This document shows positions 24,233 through 31,627 of a stretch of DNA of 64,000 bases, piece by piece; positions within the stretch are counted from its first letter, which is position 1; every line of letters starts with the position of its first letter. Origin of the DNA: Subdoligranulum variabile (GTDB taxonomy: Bacteria > Bacillota > Clostridia > Oscillospirales > Ruminococcaceae); the NCBI GenBank assembly GCA_003343905.1, contig QAKI01000044.1:62001-126000 (forward strand). The letters run 5' to 3'. Made by a program: the position numbers and the translations under genes. The notes under the pieces are model-generated. The model searched no databases and was not told the DNA's origin. It was given only the letters and a program-made list of their open reading frames with translations.

Positions 24233-26029
24233 TCACTCCTTATATCCGAAATTGGGGATGGCGGCCCAGCGGCGGCGCAGCAGGTGCGCGGCCAGCTTGG
24301 GGCGGCGGTCCCGGGTGAAAATGCCCTTGCGGTTGCCGCCCACGCGCATCGGCCCCTGAATGGTGGCAAAATCCGCGAAATTCCACAGGATCTCGCCCAC
24401 AAAGAAGGGGTATTCATCGCACACGGCGTCGATCCGCTCATAGTATTCGGCCTGGAACTCCTCGCTGAACATACCGGCGCGGGTGTCGTGCAGGCCCTCG
24501 ACGGTGTCGGCGCCGTACTCGGTCAGCATGACCGGCTTGCCCTGCTGCGCCCAGAAGTCCAGTTCCTCCCGCCAGGCGCGGCAGGCGGCGTCCAGATCGC
24601 CGGAAAGGTTGTACCACCCGTAGTAGCGGTTCAGGCAGACCACGTCCATCGTGCGGGTGGTGATGTCTTTGGTATAGTCGTTCTGGCAGCAGACCAGCGT
24701 CACCGGGCGGTCCTGGGGGTCCGCCGCGTGGGCCAGTTCGTACAGGGGCCGCCAGTAGTCATAGGCCGACTGGGGGAAGTGTTCCAGGTCCGGTTCGTTG
24801 CCCAGGCTCCACATGATGACGCAGGGGTGGTTTTTGTCCCGGGCGATCATGGCCTGCAATACTTCCCGGTGGTGGTCCTCCAGCGGGAAGGTCTTGTAGG
24901 GGTCCTGCGCGGCCCCCGCGCCGATGCCCACGGCGGGCGTTTCGTCGATGACGAGGATGCCCTCCCGGTCGCAGAGGTCGTAAAATTCCTCGCTGTAGGG
25001 GTAGTGGCTGGTGCGCACGGCGTTGGCCCCCAGCCAGTGCAGCAGCCCCGCGTCCTTGACGTTCAGGCAGGGGTCCAGGCCGCGGCCATGGAACGCCGAG
25101 TCCTCATGCTTGCTGCATCCCTTGAAGTACAGCGGCTTGCCGTTGAGCAGCACCCGCGCGCCCTCGACCCGGATCTGCCGGAAGCCGAAGGTCTGGCGGT
25201 AGCGATCGGCGCCGAAGCACACTTCCACCGTATAGAGGGCGGGCGTACCGGGCCAGGGTTCCCACAGGCGGGGCTGCGGCACGGTCAGCGTGCCGCGCGC
25301 GCCCTCGCCGCGGGCCACCGGCGCGCCGTCGGGGTCCAGCACCGTCAGCGTGACGGTCCCCTGCCCCGCCGTTTCGACGGAATAGTCCAGGCGGCCGTCG
25401 TTGTGGGGCACCAGCGTGATATCCCGGATGAAGTCCCTGGGCGTGGTGTAGAGCCACACCGGGCGGTGGATGCCCGCATAGTTGAAGAAGTCGAAGTTCG
25501 GGCGGTTCTGGGGCGCAGCGGACGCCTTGCCGTGTTCCACCGACGGGATGCCCGCATTGTCGGAGCCGAAGAAAGCGATCTGCCCCGGTTCGTTGCCCAC
25601 GGGCAGCGTGGAGTGGTCCACGCGGTTGTCGCAGGCGACGGTCAGCCGGGCGGTATCGCCGGGCTGCATCCGGCCGGTGATGTCCGCTTCAAAAGGCAGG
25701 AAGCCGCCGGTATGTTCGGCGATCAGGCGGCCGTCCAGCCAGACGCGGGCCTTGTGGGTGACGGCCCCGAAGCGCAGCACCACCCGCTGCCCGGCGCACA
25801 GGGCGGGCAGCGTGAGCTGCTTCTGGTAGAAAGCCCAGCCGTAATGGTCCCGCAGGGCCTTATCCTCGCCCTGGTCGTTGTAGCTGCCGGGCACCGCCAT
25901 GGGGCGCGCGCCGGGCAGCGGGGCGGCGGGGTCGATGTCCGCGCCCTGCAGGTCATGGCTCAGGCAGAAATCCCACACGCCGTCCTGTTCTGCACACAGG
26001 CGCGCGGCGTTTTGCTGGGGGTACAACAT
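24233..26029 (-). CDS. uidA: Beta-glucuronidase (GH2)
   Basis: Releases glucuronic acid from beta-glucuronides or from oligosaccharide ends. The 598-residue protein has the GH2 order: sugar-binding, Ig-like and TIM-barrel domains. The acid/base Glu is in WSLGNEPD and the nucleophile Glu in MLTEYGAD. NRKGIFTRDR carries the N-x-K motif that recognises the glucuronate carboxylate, so glucuronidase rather than galactosidase is well supported. The loop after VIDETPAVG is shorter than in the E. coli enzyme, which may favour larger substrates. No signal peptide: cytoplasmic. Confidence 0.95.
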   Translation of the reverse strand: MLYPQQNAARLCAEQDGVWDFCLSHDLQGADIDPAAPLPGARPMAVPGSYNDQGEDKALRDHYGWAFYQKQLTLPALCAGQRVVLRFGAVTHKARVWLDGRLIAEHTGGFLPFEADITGRMQPGDTARLTVACDNRVDHSTLPVGNEPGQIAFFGSDNAGIPSVEHGKASAAPQNRPNFDFFNYAGIHRPVWLYTTPRDFIRDITLVPHNDGRLDYSVETAGQGTVTLTVLDPDGAPVARGEGARGTLTVPQPRLWEPWPGTPALYTVEVCFGADRYRQTFGFRQIRVEGARVLLNGKPLYFKGCSKHEDSAFHGRGLDPCLNVKDAGLLHWLGANAVRTSHYPYSEEFYDLCDREGILVIDETPAVGIGAGAAQDPYKTFPLEDHHREVLQAMIARDKNHPCVIMWSLGNEPDLEHFPQSAYDYWRPLYELAHAADPQDRPVTLVCCQNDYTKDITTRTMDVVCLNRYYGWYNLSGDLDAACRAWREELDFWAQQGKPVMLTEYGADTVEGLHDTRAGMFSEEFQAEYYERIDAVCDEYPFFVGEILWNFADFATIQGPMRVGGNRKGIFTRDRRPKLAAHLLRRRWAAIPNFGYKE

Positions 26030-26081
26030 AGATATACCTTCTTTTACAAATTAGAAGCGTTGGAAACGGTATTTTAGATCC

Positions 26082-26374
26082 GTCTCCATCGGCGGACCTG
26101 TGCCGACGATGGAGACACCTACAGGGAAATTTTGCTCAAAATTGTGTGCGAGGCCCTTGTGGCCGAGTGCGCGGTTTTGAGTAAAATTTTGTCGAAGGGG
26201 ATTCCAAAGAGGGCTGCGGAGCAGAGCGCCGCCTGCGGCGGATACAGCGAGGCGGAGCAGGGGCCGCGGTCGCAAAGCGCAAGCGCCGCTCCAAGGCGCG
26301 CCGCGCGATGCGGACACCGCAACCCGTCAAACAGGCGCGTTAGGCAATTGCCGTGCGCGACTGTTACCCCTTTT
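26082..26374. repeat. Structured dispersed repeat, copy 2
   Basis: Occupies the gap between GH88 and the beta-glucuronidase. Stem 1 is GTCTCCATC (26082-26090) with GATGGAGAC (26108-26116). Stem 2 is AAATTTTGCTCAAAA (26127-26141) with TTTTGAGTAAAATTT (26175-26189), enclosing a GGCC mini-hairpin. A middle module with the CGCCGCCTGCGGCGG palindrome and a final GTGCGCGACTGTTACCCCTTTT follow. Paired positions differ from copies 1 and 3 in a compensating way. Confidence 0.82.
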
Positions 26375-26398
26375 GAAACGTGCCGCGGCACGCGAAGT

Positions 26399-27559
26399 TT
26401 ACCAGTAGAGTTTCCAGTCGGTGGTCAGGCGGGTCAGGGCTTCCATATAGAAGTAGTCGCCCCAGCTCACGCATTCGTCCACGCCTTCGGGCGTGCAGGT
26501 GTTGTAGGGGCTCTTTTTGCTGTAGGTCCCGTGCAGCACCAGACCCGCGCCGGGCTTGTGGTCGGTGACGGCGTAGTGCTGCACCAGGCTGGCCATCATC
26601 TGGCGGGCGAGCTTCTCATAGGCGGCGCCCTCCCCGGCGTCCACCCACTTGACGGCTTCCAGCAGGCCGCAGGCCACGATGGCCGCGCTGGAAGAATCGC
26701 GCGGTTCCTCGCTGCCGGTGGTGAAGATCATATCCCAGTAGGGCACCAGGTCGGCGGGCAGGCGGGTCATGTAGAAGTCCAGCGCGCGGCGGAAGGTATC
26801 GAGATATTCGGGGTTCTTGGTATAGCGGTAGCTCAGCACGCTGCCGTAGACGCCCCACGCCTGGCCGCGGGCCCAGAAGCTGTCGTCCCGGTAGCCCTGG
26901 CAGGTGGCGCCATGGCTGGGGGTGCCGTCGGGGTTCATGAAGAAGGTGTGGTAGGTGGAGCCGTCGGGCCGGAAGGAGTTCGCCAGGCAGGTGGTGATGT
27001 GGCGGTGGGCGATGTCGGCGTACTTGCTGTCGCCGGTGACTTCGCTGGCCCAGTAGAGCAGCGGCAGGTTCAGCAGGCAGTCGATGATATAGCGGTAGTT
27101 TTCCGGCGCGCCCATCTCGCCCCAGGCCTGGATGAACTGCCCCTTGGGCTGGAAGCGGCTGATGAGCTGGTCGGCGGCCAGGATGGCGGCGTCGCGCGCG
27201 GTGGTATCGCCGGTCAGCTTGTAGGCCGCCACGCAGGACGGGCTGTACAGGAAGCCCATGTCGTGGTGGTCCACCTCGATCTTGTTGCGGATGCGGTGGT
27301 CGAAGCTCTTCACCAGCGTCATAGCGGTGCGCTTGAACGCCTCGTCGCCGGTGCGCTCATAACTCAGCCACACTTCCCCCGGCCAGAAGCCGCAGGTCCA
27401 CTGGTTATTGTCGCAGGCGGGGTAGATGTTGTTCACGCTGGAATGGTTCTGGCAGCGGTCGGTGTACAGCGGCAGGTTGACGCGCACCTGTTCCACGGCG
27501 GAATCCAGCGCGGCGGCGGCCTGCGCGTCGGTCAAAACGGGAAGATCACAGATTTTCAT
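26399..27559 (-). CDS. Unsaturated glucuronyl hydrolase (GH88)
   Basis: Removes the 4,5-unsaturated uronic acid from oligosaccharides made by polysaccharide lyases, the step that normally follows heparinase-type cleavage. The 386-residue protein is an alpha6/alpha6 barrel without a signal peptide. The two catalytic Asp are visible as D100 in DHHDMGF and D160 in YIIDCLLNLP. ATG 27559 is chosen over TTG 27571 because GAGGTG lies 6 bases upstream. Two same-orientation copies of the structured repeat flank the gene, so it could behave as a cassette. Confidence 0.94.
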   Translation of the reverse strand: MKICDLPVLTDAQAAAALDSAVEQVRVNLPLYTDRCQNHSSVNNIYPACDNNQWTCGFWPGEVWLSYERTGDEAFKRTAMTLVKSFDHRIRNKIEVDHHDMGFLYSPSCVAAYKLTGDTTARDAAILAADQLISRFQPKGQFIQAWGEMGAPENYRYIIDCLLNLPLLYWASEVTGDSKYADIAHRHITTCLANSFRPDGSTYHTFFMNPDGTPSHGATCQGYRDDSFWARGQAWGVYGSVLSYRYTKNPEYLDTFRRALDFYMTRLPADLVPYWDMIFTTGSEEPRDSSSAAIVACGLLEAVKWVDAGEGAAYEKLARQMMASLVQHYAVTDHKPGAGLVLHGTYSKKSPYNTCTPEGVDECVSWGDYFYMEALTRLTTDWKLYW

Positions 27560-27753
27560 AATGCACCTCAAATCAGAAAAAGATCGGTATTGCTTGTATC
27601 ATAGTCCCCCGGCGCGCATATGGCAAGTGCCGGGCGCGGGATGGGGGGCGTTTTTCCGGGAAAAGCCCCACAGAAAAAGGGGCACGGGCCATTTGCCGTG
27701 CCCCTTCGGGGTAAACTTTGCGGGAACGCTGCCCCTTTTACTTTCTAAAATCC

Positions 27754-28105
27754 GTCGCCATCGGCGGACATGCGCCGACGATGGCGACACCGACAGGGAA
27801 ATTTCAGACAAAATTGTGTGCGAGGCCAAAGGCCGAGTGCGCGGTTTTGGCTGAAATTTTGTCGAAGGGGATTCCAAAGAGGGCTGCGGAGCCGCGCGCC
27901 GCCTGCGGCGGATGCAGCAAGGCGGAGCAGGGGCAGCGGTCGCAGAGCGCAAGCGCCTAAAGCGCGCGCCGCGCGATGCGGGAACCGCAACCCGTTAAAC
28001 GCGAGCGTCAGGCTTCGCCGGTCTCCGGCCTAAGCGCCGCCGCTTACGCGGCGGTTAGCCTTCGACACGGCACTGCGGTGCCAGTGCGCGAGCGTTGCCC
28101 CTTTT
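27754..28105. repeat. Structured dispersed repeat, copy 3 (longest)
   Basis: Lies between the MalG-type permease and GH88. Stem 1 is GTCGCCATC (27754-27762) with GATGGCGAC (27780-27788). Stem 2 is AAATTTCAGACAAAA (27799-27813) with TTTTGGCTGAAATTT (27845-27859), capping GGCC-AAA-GGCC. It shares the middle module with copy 2 and the GC-rich CCGGTCTCCGGCCTAAGCG hairpin module with copy 1, so the family is modular. It ends in CCCCTTTT. Confidence 0.82.
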
Positions 28106-28114
28106 GACCCATTC

Positions 28115-28975
28115 TTAGCCCTTCAAGCCGGCGGACGCGACGCCCTGCACGAAATACTTCTGCAGCGACAGGAACACGATCAGCACGGGGATCAGGGTGA
28201 CGACCGAGGCCGCCATGATCAGGCCGTATTCCGCGGAATACTGGCTGATGAACATACGCAGGCCGATCTGGATGGTCTTGAGCTCGGTCTTGGTCAAATA
28301 GATCAGGGGTCCGAGGAAGTCGTTCCAGGTGGAAACGAAGGTGAAGATGACGAGGGTCGAGATAGCCGGTTTGGACAGCGGCAGCATGATCCGCGCCCAG
28401 ATGCCGTACTCCGACAGGCCGTCGATACGGGCAGCTTCGCACAGTTCGGTGGGCACGCCCTCATAGAACTGCTTCATCAGGAACACGCCGAAGGCCGAGA
28501 ACGCCTGCAGCAGGATGATGGCCAGGTGGGTGTTGTTCAGGCCCCAGGAACGCATCATCATGAACTGCGGGACCATGTACGCCTGCCAGGGCAGCGCGAT
28601 GGTGGCGATGTAGCCCAGGAACAGAACCTTTTTGCCCTTGAAATTCAGCTTTGCAAAGGCATACGCCGCAAAGGACGAAGTGAAAAGCTGCAGCAGCGTG
28701 ACGATGATCGTCAGCTTGGCCGTGTTGCCGATGAAGGTCAGCAGCGGGATGCGGGTCCAGATATCCACATAGTTCTGCGGATGGGGGTTGGAGGGGATCC
28801 ACTCGATGGGGAATACAAAGACGTCCTTGTTCAGTTTGAAGGACGCCGAAAGCATCCAGGCGAAGGGAATCAGCATCATCAGCGCGATCAGGATCAGCAG
28901 CGCATAGATGACTACCATCACAACCGTGTGCTGCCGTTTGGCAGAATGTTCTTTCACAGCCGTAGTCTGTGCCAT
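28115..28975 (-). CDS. Carbohydrate ABC transporter permease, MalG type
   Basis: A 286-residue, six-helix permease with the EAA loop EAARIDGLSEYGIWARIMLP (about residues 195-215). It lies 18 bp after its MalF-type partner. With the lipoprotein at 30002 it should import the uronic-acid oligosaccharides used by the downstream GH88 and GH2 enzymes. No ATPase is encoded here. Confidence 0.94.
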   Translation of the reverse strand: MAQTTAVKEHSAKRQHTVVMVVIYALLILIALMMLIPFAWMLSASFKLNKDVFVFPIEWIPSNPHPQNYVDIWTRIPLLTFIGNTAKLTIIVTLLQLFTSSFAAYAFAKLNFKGKKVLFLGYIATIALPWQAYMVPQFMMMRSWGLNNTHLAIILLQAFSAFGVFLMKQFYEGVPTELCEAARIDGLSEYGIWARIMLPLSKPAISTLVIFTFVSTWNDFLGPLIYLTKTELKTIQIGLRMFISQYSAEYGLIMAASVVTLIPVLIVFLSLQKYFVQGVASAGLKG

Positions 28976-28993
28976 GTATGGTTCCTCCCTTCC

Positions 28994-29917
28994 TTAATCG
29001 TTGGACGACGAGCCGCGGAACTGTACCACCGTGACGATCAGAACGAGGATGAACAGCACCATCGAGATCGCACTGGCGTAGCCGTAGCGCGGTGTGTTGA
29101 CAAAGGCGACCTTGTAGATATCGTACACAAGGGTCATGGTCGCGTTGCCGGGGCCGCCCTGGGTGATCATGTACATCTGGTCATACACCTTGAAGGAGTT
29201 GATCGTCAGCATGATGACCACGAAGAAGGTGGTGGGCCGCAGCTGCGGCAGCGTGACGTGCCAGAAGATCTGCCAGCGGTTGGCGCCGTCCAGTTCGGCG
29301 GCTTCGTTCAGTTCGGGGTTGGTGCCCTGCAGGCCGGCCAGATAGATGACCATGTAGTAGCCCATGTTCTTCCACACGCTGAACAGGATGACCGTGAGCA
29401 TGGCCGTCTCTTTGCCGGCCGCCCAGCGGGGCAGGTTTTCCTGCGCCACGCCCAGCATGGACAGGATCTGGTTGACAGGGCCCATGGAGGGCGAGAAGAT
29501 CATGTTCCAGACCGCCGCCACCGCGACCAGAGAGGCCACGTACGGGAAGAACGAAACGGTACGGAAGAAGTTGCGGAACTTGACTTTCTGGTTGAGCAGC
29601 ATAGCCAGGCCCAGGCTGCATACCAGCGTCAGCGGCACGGTGCCGGCACAGTAGACGATGGTGTTGATGAAGGACGCCTTGAACGTCTCGTCATCCAGAA
29701 GGTCGATGAAGTTTTTAAGGCCGATAAACTCGACGGGATGCACACCGTCCCACTCGCAGAACGCCAGGCCGATAGACATGACCATCGGCACCAGGGTGAT
29801 GATGCAGAACCCGATAAAGTTCGGCGCGATGAAGCTGTAGGCGATCAAGCTCTCCCGCAGGGACTTTTTCATCCCTTTTTTGGGGGCCGATTTTGCCGGA
29901 GCCACGGTTCCGGGCAT
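28994..29917 (-). CDS. Carbohydrate ABC transporter permease, MalF type
   Basis: A 307-residue permease with a basic cytoplasmic N-terminus (APKKGMKKS), six helices and the EAA loop NEAAELDGANRWQIFWHVTL (about residues 205-225). It follows the solute-binding gene after an internal terminator, which would lower permease levels relative to the binding protein. Confidence 0.94.
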   Translation of the reverse strand: MPGTVAPAKSAPKKGMKKSLRESLIAYSFIAPNFIGFCIITLVPMVMSIGLAFCEWDGVHPVEFIGLKNFIDLLDDETFKASFINTIVYCAGTVPLTLVCSLGLAMLLNQKVKFRNFFRTVSFFPYVASLVAVAAVWNMIFSPSMGPVNQILSMLGVAQENLPRWAAGKETAMLTVILFSVWKNMGYYMVIYLAGLQGTNPELNEAAELDGANRWQIFWHVTLPQLRPTTFFVVIMLTINSFKVYDQMYMITQGGPGNATMTLVYDIYKVAFVNTPRYGYASAISMVLFILVLIVTVVQFRGSSSND

Positions 29918-29942
29918 ACCTGATTCCCTCCTTCTACAAAAT

Positions 29943-29972
29943 AAAAGCGGGGCGGGCGTCTGCCCGCCCCGC
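29943..29972 (-). terminator. Attenuating terminator between binding protein and permeases
   Basis: On the minus strand an 11-bp stem GCGGGGCGGGC/GCCCGCCCCGC (29947-29957 with 29962-29972) is followed by TTTTAT, 30 bases after the solute-binding stop and before the permease genes. Partial read-through would give more binding protein than permease. Confidence 0.85.
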
Positions 29973-30001
29973 GGAACGCAAATGGTGCTTTGAGTAACGG
30001 A

Positions 30002-31342
30002 TTACTCGGCGCTGAGGATCTCGCCCACACGCTCGTTCATGCTGGCAATGCCCTCATCCACGGTCTTCGCATACGTCATGATGGCGTCATGCTCTTCGTT
30101 CAGGACGCTCTCGATCTCGGAAGCCTTGCTGGACAGCGGCATTTCGAGGTAGATCGCCTTGGTGTTCAGAGCTTCCTTGGAGGCTTCGTCGGTGGGGAAG
30201 CCTTCGGTCGCAGCGATGATGTTGTTGATGTCGGGGTTGGAGATGGCCGGGAAGGTGCCGGTGGCGGCGATGGCGGCAGCGCCCTCGTCAGAGACACACC
30301 AGTTGATGAAGTCGGCGGCCGCTTCCTTGTTCTCGCTGTAGGCGTTGATGCCCAGGCTGGTCACGGTGCCCAGGGTGGTGCCGGCTTCGACGCCGTCCGG
30401 ATGCGGGTACTTGACCATGCCGAAGTTGACGGGCGTGACGCCGTTGGCCTCAGCCTCGGCGTTGTAGGTCTGCAGGGTGCCGATCAGCCAGGAGCCCATG
30501 TTGACCATGGCGGTCTGGCCGTTCTCGAAGGCGGCGGCGTAGGCCAGGGAGCTGGTCTTCAGTTCGCCGTAGTCAGGCACAACGCCGTCGGTCTGCTCGG
30601 CCAGGACGGTGTCGTAGTAGGGCTTCAGGAAGTCATAGCTGCCGTCGATGATGGTGTTCTGGCCGTCCAGGATGCCGAACAGGGTGACGGTGGAGCGCCA
30701 GGTGTGGTAGAAGTTGCCGTAAACGCCGGTCGCCTCGGCCACCTTGCGGATCAGCTCGTCCCACTGTTCAAAGGTCATATCGTTGGTGGGGTATTCGAGG
30801 CCCGCCTGGTCGAACAGGTCCTTGTTGTAGAACACCATCCAGAAGTCAGAGCGGAAAGGTACGGCATAGAAGTTGCCGTCCTCGGCGGTCAGCTGCTCGA
30901 TAACGCCGCCGAAGTCCGCGGTGTCACGGGTCAGCACGTCGTTCATCGGCTCCAGCATACCCAGGTTGATCAGGTTGGCGTAGCCGGGGATGTCCTTGAT
31001 GGTCAGGATGTCCAGTTCGCCGTTGCCGCCGGAAAGCTGAACGGCCAGCTGGTTCATGTAGTCGGTGGAGCCCAGGTCGGTCATCTCAATGGTGACGTTG
31101 GGGTGGCTGGCCATGTAGCCGTCGGCCATCGCCTTCCAGTAAGCGGTGGACTCCAGGTCCCAGACCGCCCAGTTCAGGGTGACCTGCTCGCCGCTGGTCT
31201 CGCCGCCCTCGGCGGTCTCGGTGGTGCCGCTGGTGCTGGTGCTGGCGGTAGAGTCGGCCGTGGACTCGCTGGCAGCGCCGCCGCAGGCAGCCAGGGACAG
31301 CGACATGGCGCCCGCCATCGTCAAAGCCAAAAGCTTCTTCAT
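30002..31342 (-). CDS. Extracellular carbohydrate-binding lipoprotein of the uronide locus
   Basis: A 446-residue family 1 solute-binding protein. The signal peptide ends in lipobox SLAAC, a Ser/Thr-rich linker follows, then the binding fold (LNWAVWDLESTAYWKAMADG, GNGELDILTIKDIPG). ATG 31342 follows TAGGAGGAG; an upstream in-frame ATG would precede the promoter-proximal region and lacks a signal sequence. It is the first gene of the uronide import/degradation operon and divergent from the YesM/YesN-type regulators. The ligand is probably an unsaturated or glucuronate-containing oligosaccharide, by context. Confidence 0.93.
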   Translation of the reverse strand: MKKLLALTMAGAMSLSLAACGGAASESTADSTASTSTSGTTETAEGGETSGEQVTLNWAVWDLESTAYWKAMADGYMASHPNVTIEMTDLGSTDYMNQLAVQLSGGNGELDILTIKDIPGYANLINLGMLEPMNDVLTRDTADFGGVIEQLTAEDGNFYAVPFRSDFWMVFYNKDLFDQAGLEYPTNDMTFEQWDELIRKVAEATGVYGNFYHTWRSTVTLFGILDGQNTIIDGSYDFLKPYYDTVLAEQTDGVVPDYGELKTSSLAYAAAFENGQTAMVNMGSWLIGTLQTYNAEAEANGVTPVNFGMVKYPHPDGVEAGTTLGTVTSLGINAYSENKEAAADFINWCVSDEGAAAIAATGTFPAISNPDINNIIAATEGFPTDEASKEALNTKAIYLEMPLSSKASEIESVLNEEHDAIMTYAKTVDEGIASMNERVGEILSAE

Positions 31343-31408
31343 AAGTATTTCTCCTCCTAAAAGAAATTCTCCGGCGCGCTTGCCGCGCCTTTGTGATGTA
31401 CCCATTAT

Positions 31409-31418
31409 CCCCCCCCCC
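31409..31418. repeat. Homopolymeric C10/G10 tract upstream of the binding-protein gene
   Basis: Ten consecutive C (G on the transcribed strand) about 67 bp before the start codon, next to GATAAT and shortly after TTTACA on the minus strand. Tracts of this length are slippage-prone. Confidence 0.7.
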
Positions 31419-31491
31419 GTATGTAAAATGGATACACATTTTGCAGAAGATTATGCATTTTTACCAGTCTGTTGGCAGCGCGGGCAGAAAA

Positions 31492-31519
31492 ACCTGTAAT
31501 TTTTCTTAAAACCTGCAAT
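31492..31519. promoter_or_regulatory. Direct repeat AACCTGYAAT, candidate YesN-like regulator site
   Basis: AACCTGTAAT (31491-31500) and AACCTGCAAT (31510-31519) are spaced 19 bp apart between the divergent regulator and importer operons and 25 bp before the kinase promoter. AraC-family regulators bind such spaced direct repeats. Confidence 0.5.
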
Positions 31520-31544
31520 ATTTTTAGTTCTTTGCCGGTTCCCT

Positions 31545-31573
31545 TTGCCATCCCGCCCCTTTATTTGTATAAT
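31545..31573 (+). promoter_or_regulatory. Promoter of the two-component/heparinase operon
   Basis: TTGCCA (31545-31550) and a perfect TATAAT (31568-31573) with a 17-bp spacer, 55 bp before the kinase start. Confidence 0.8.
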
Positions 31574-31627
31574 AGGGCATGGATATTTACTGTACTTTAT
31601 AAAGAGGAAAGGGAGGCCCCCGCCGCC

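Noticed and set aside
22802..26077. A 1091-codon open frame antisense to DUF2264 and beta-glucuronidase
   Set aside because: The opposite strand encodes two proteins with catalytic motifs; this frame has none.
26051..26391. Small open frames inside the structured repeats (similar ones at 3793-4098 and 27599-27990)
   Set aside because: They recur because the repeat recurs. Base changes between copies preserve stems, not codons, so they are not treated as genes.
27754..28105. GC hairpins at the end of copy 3 considered as tRNA-like or a riboswitch
   Set aside because: No cloverleaf, no CCA end and no known riboswitch core could be matched; they are better described as part of the repeat family.
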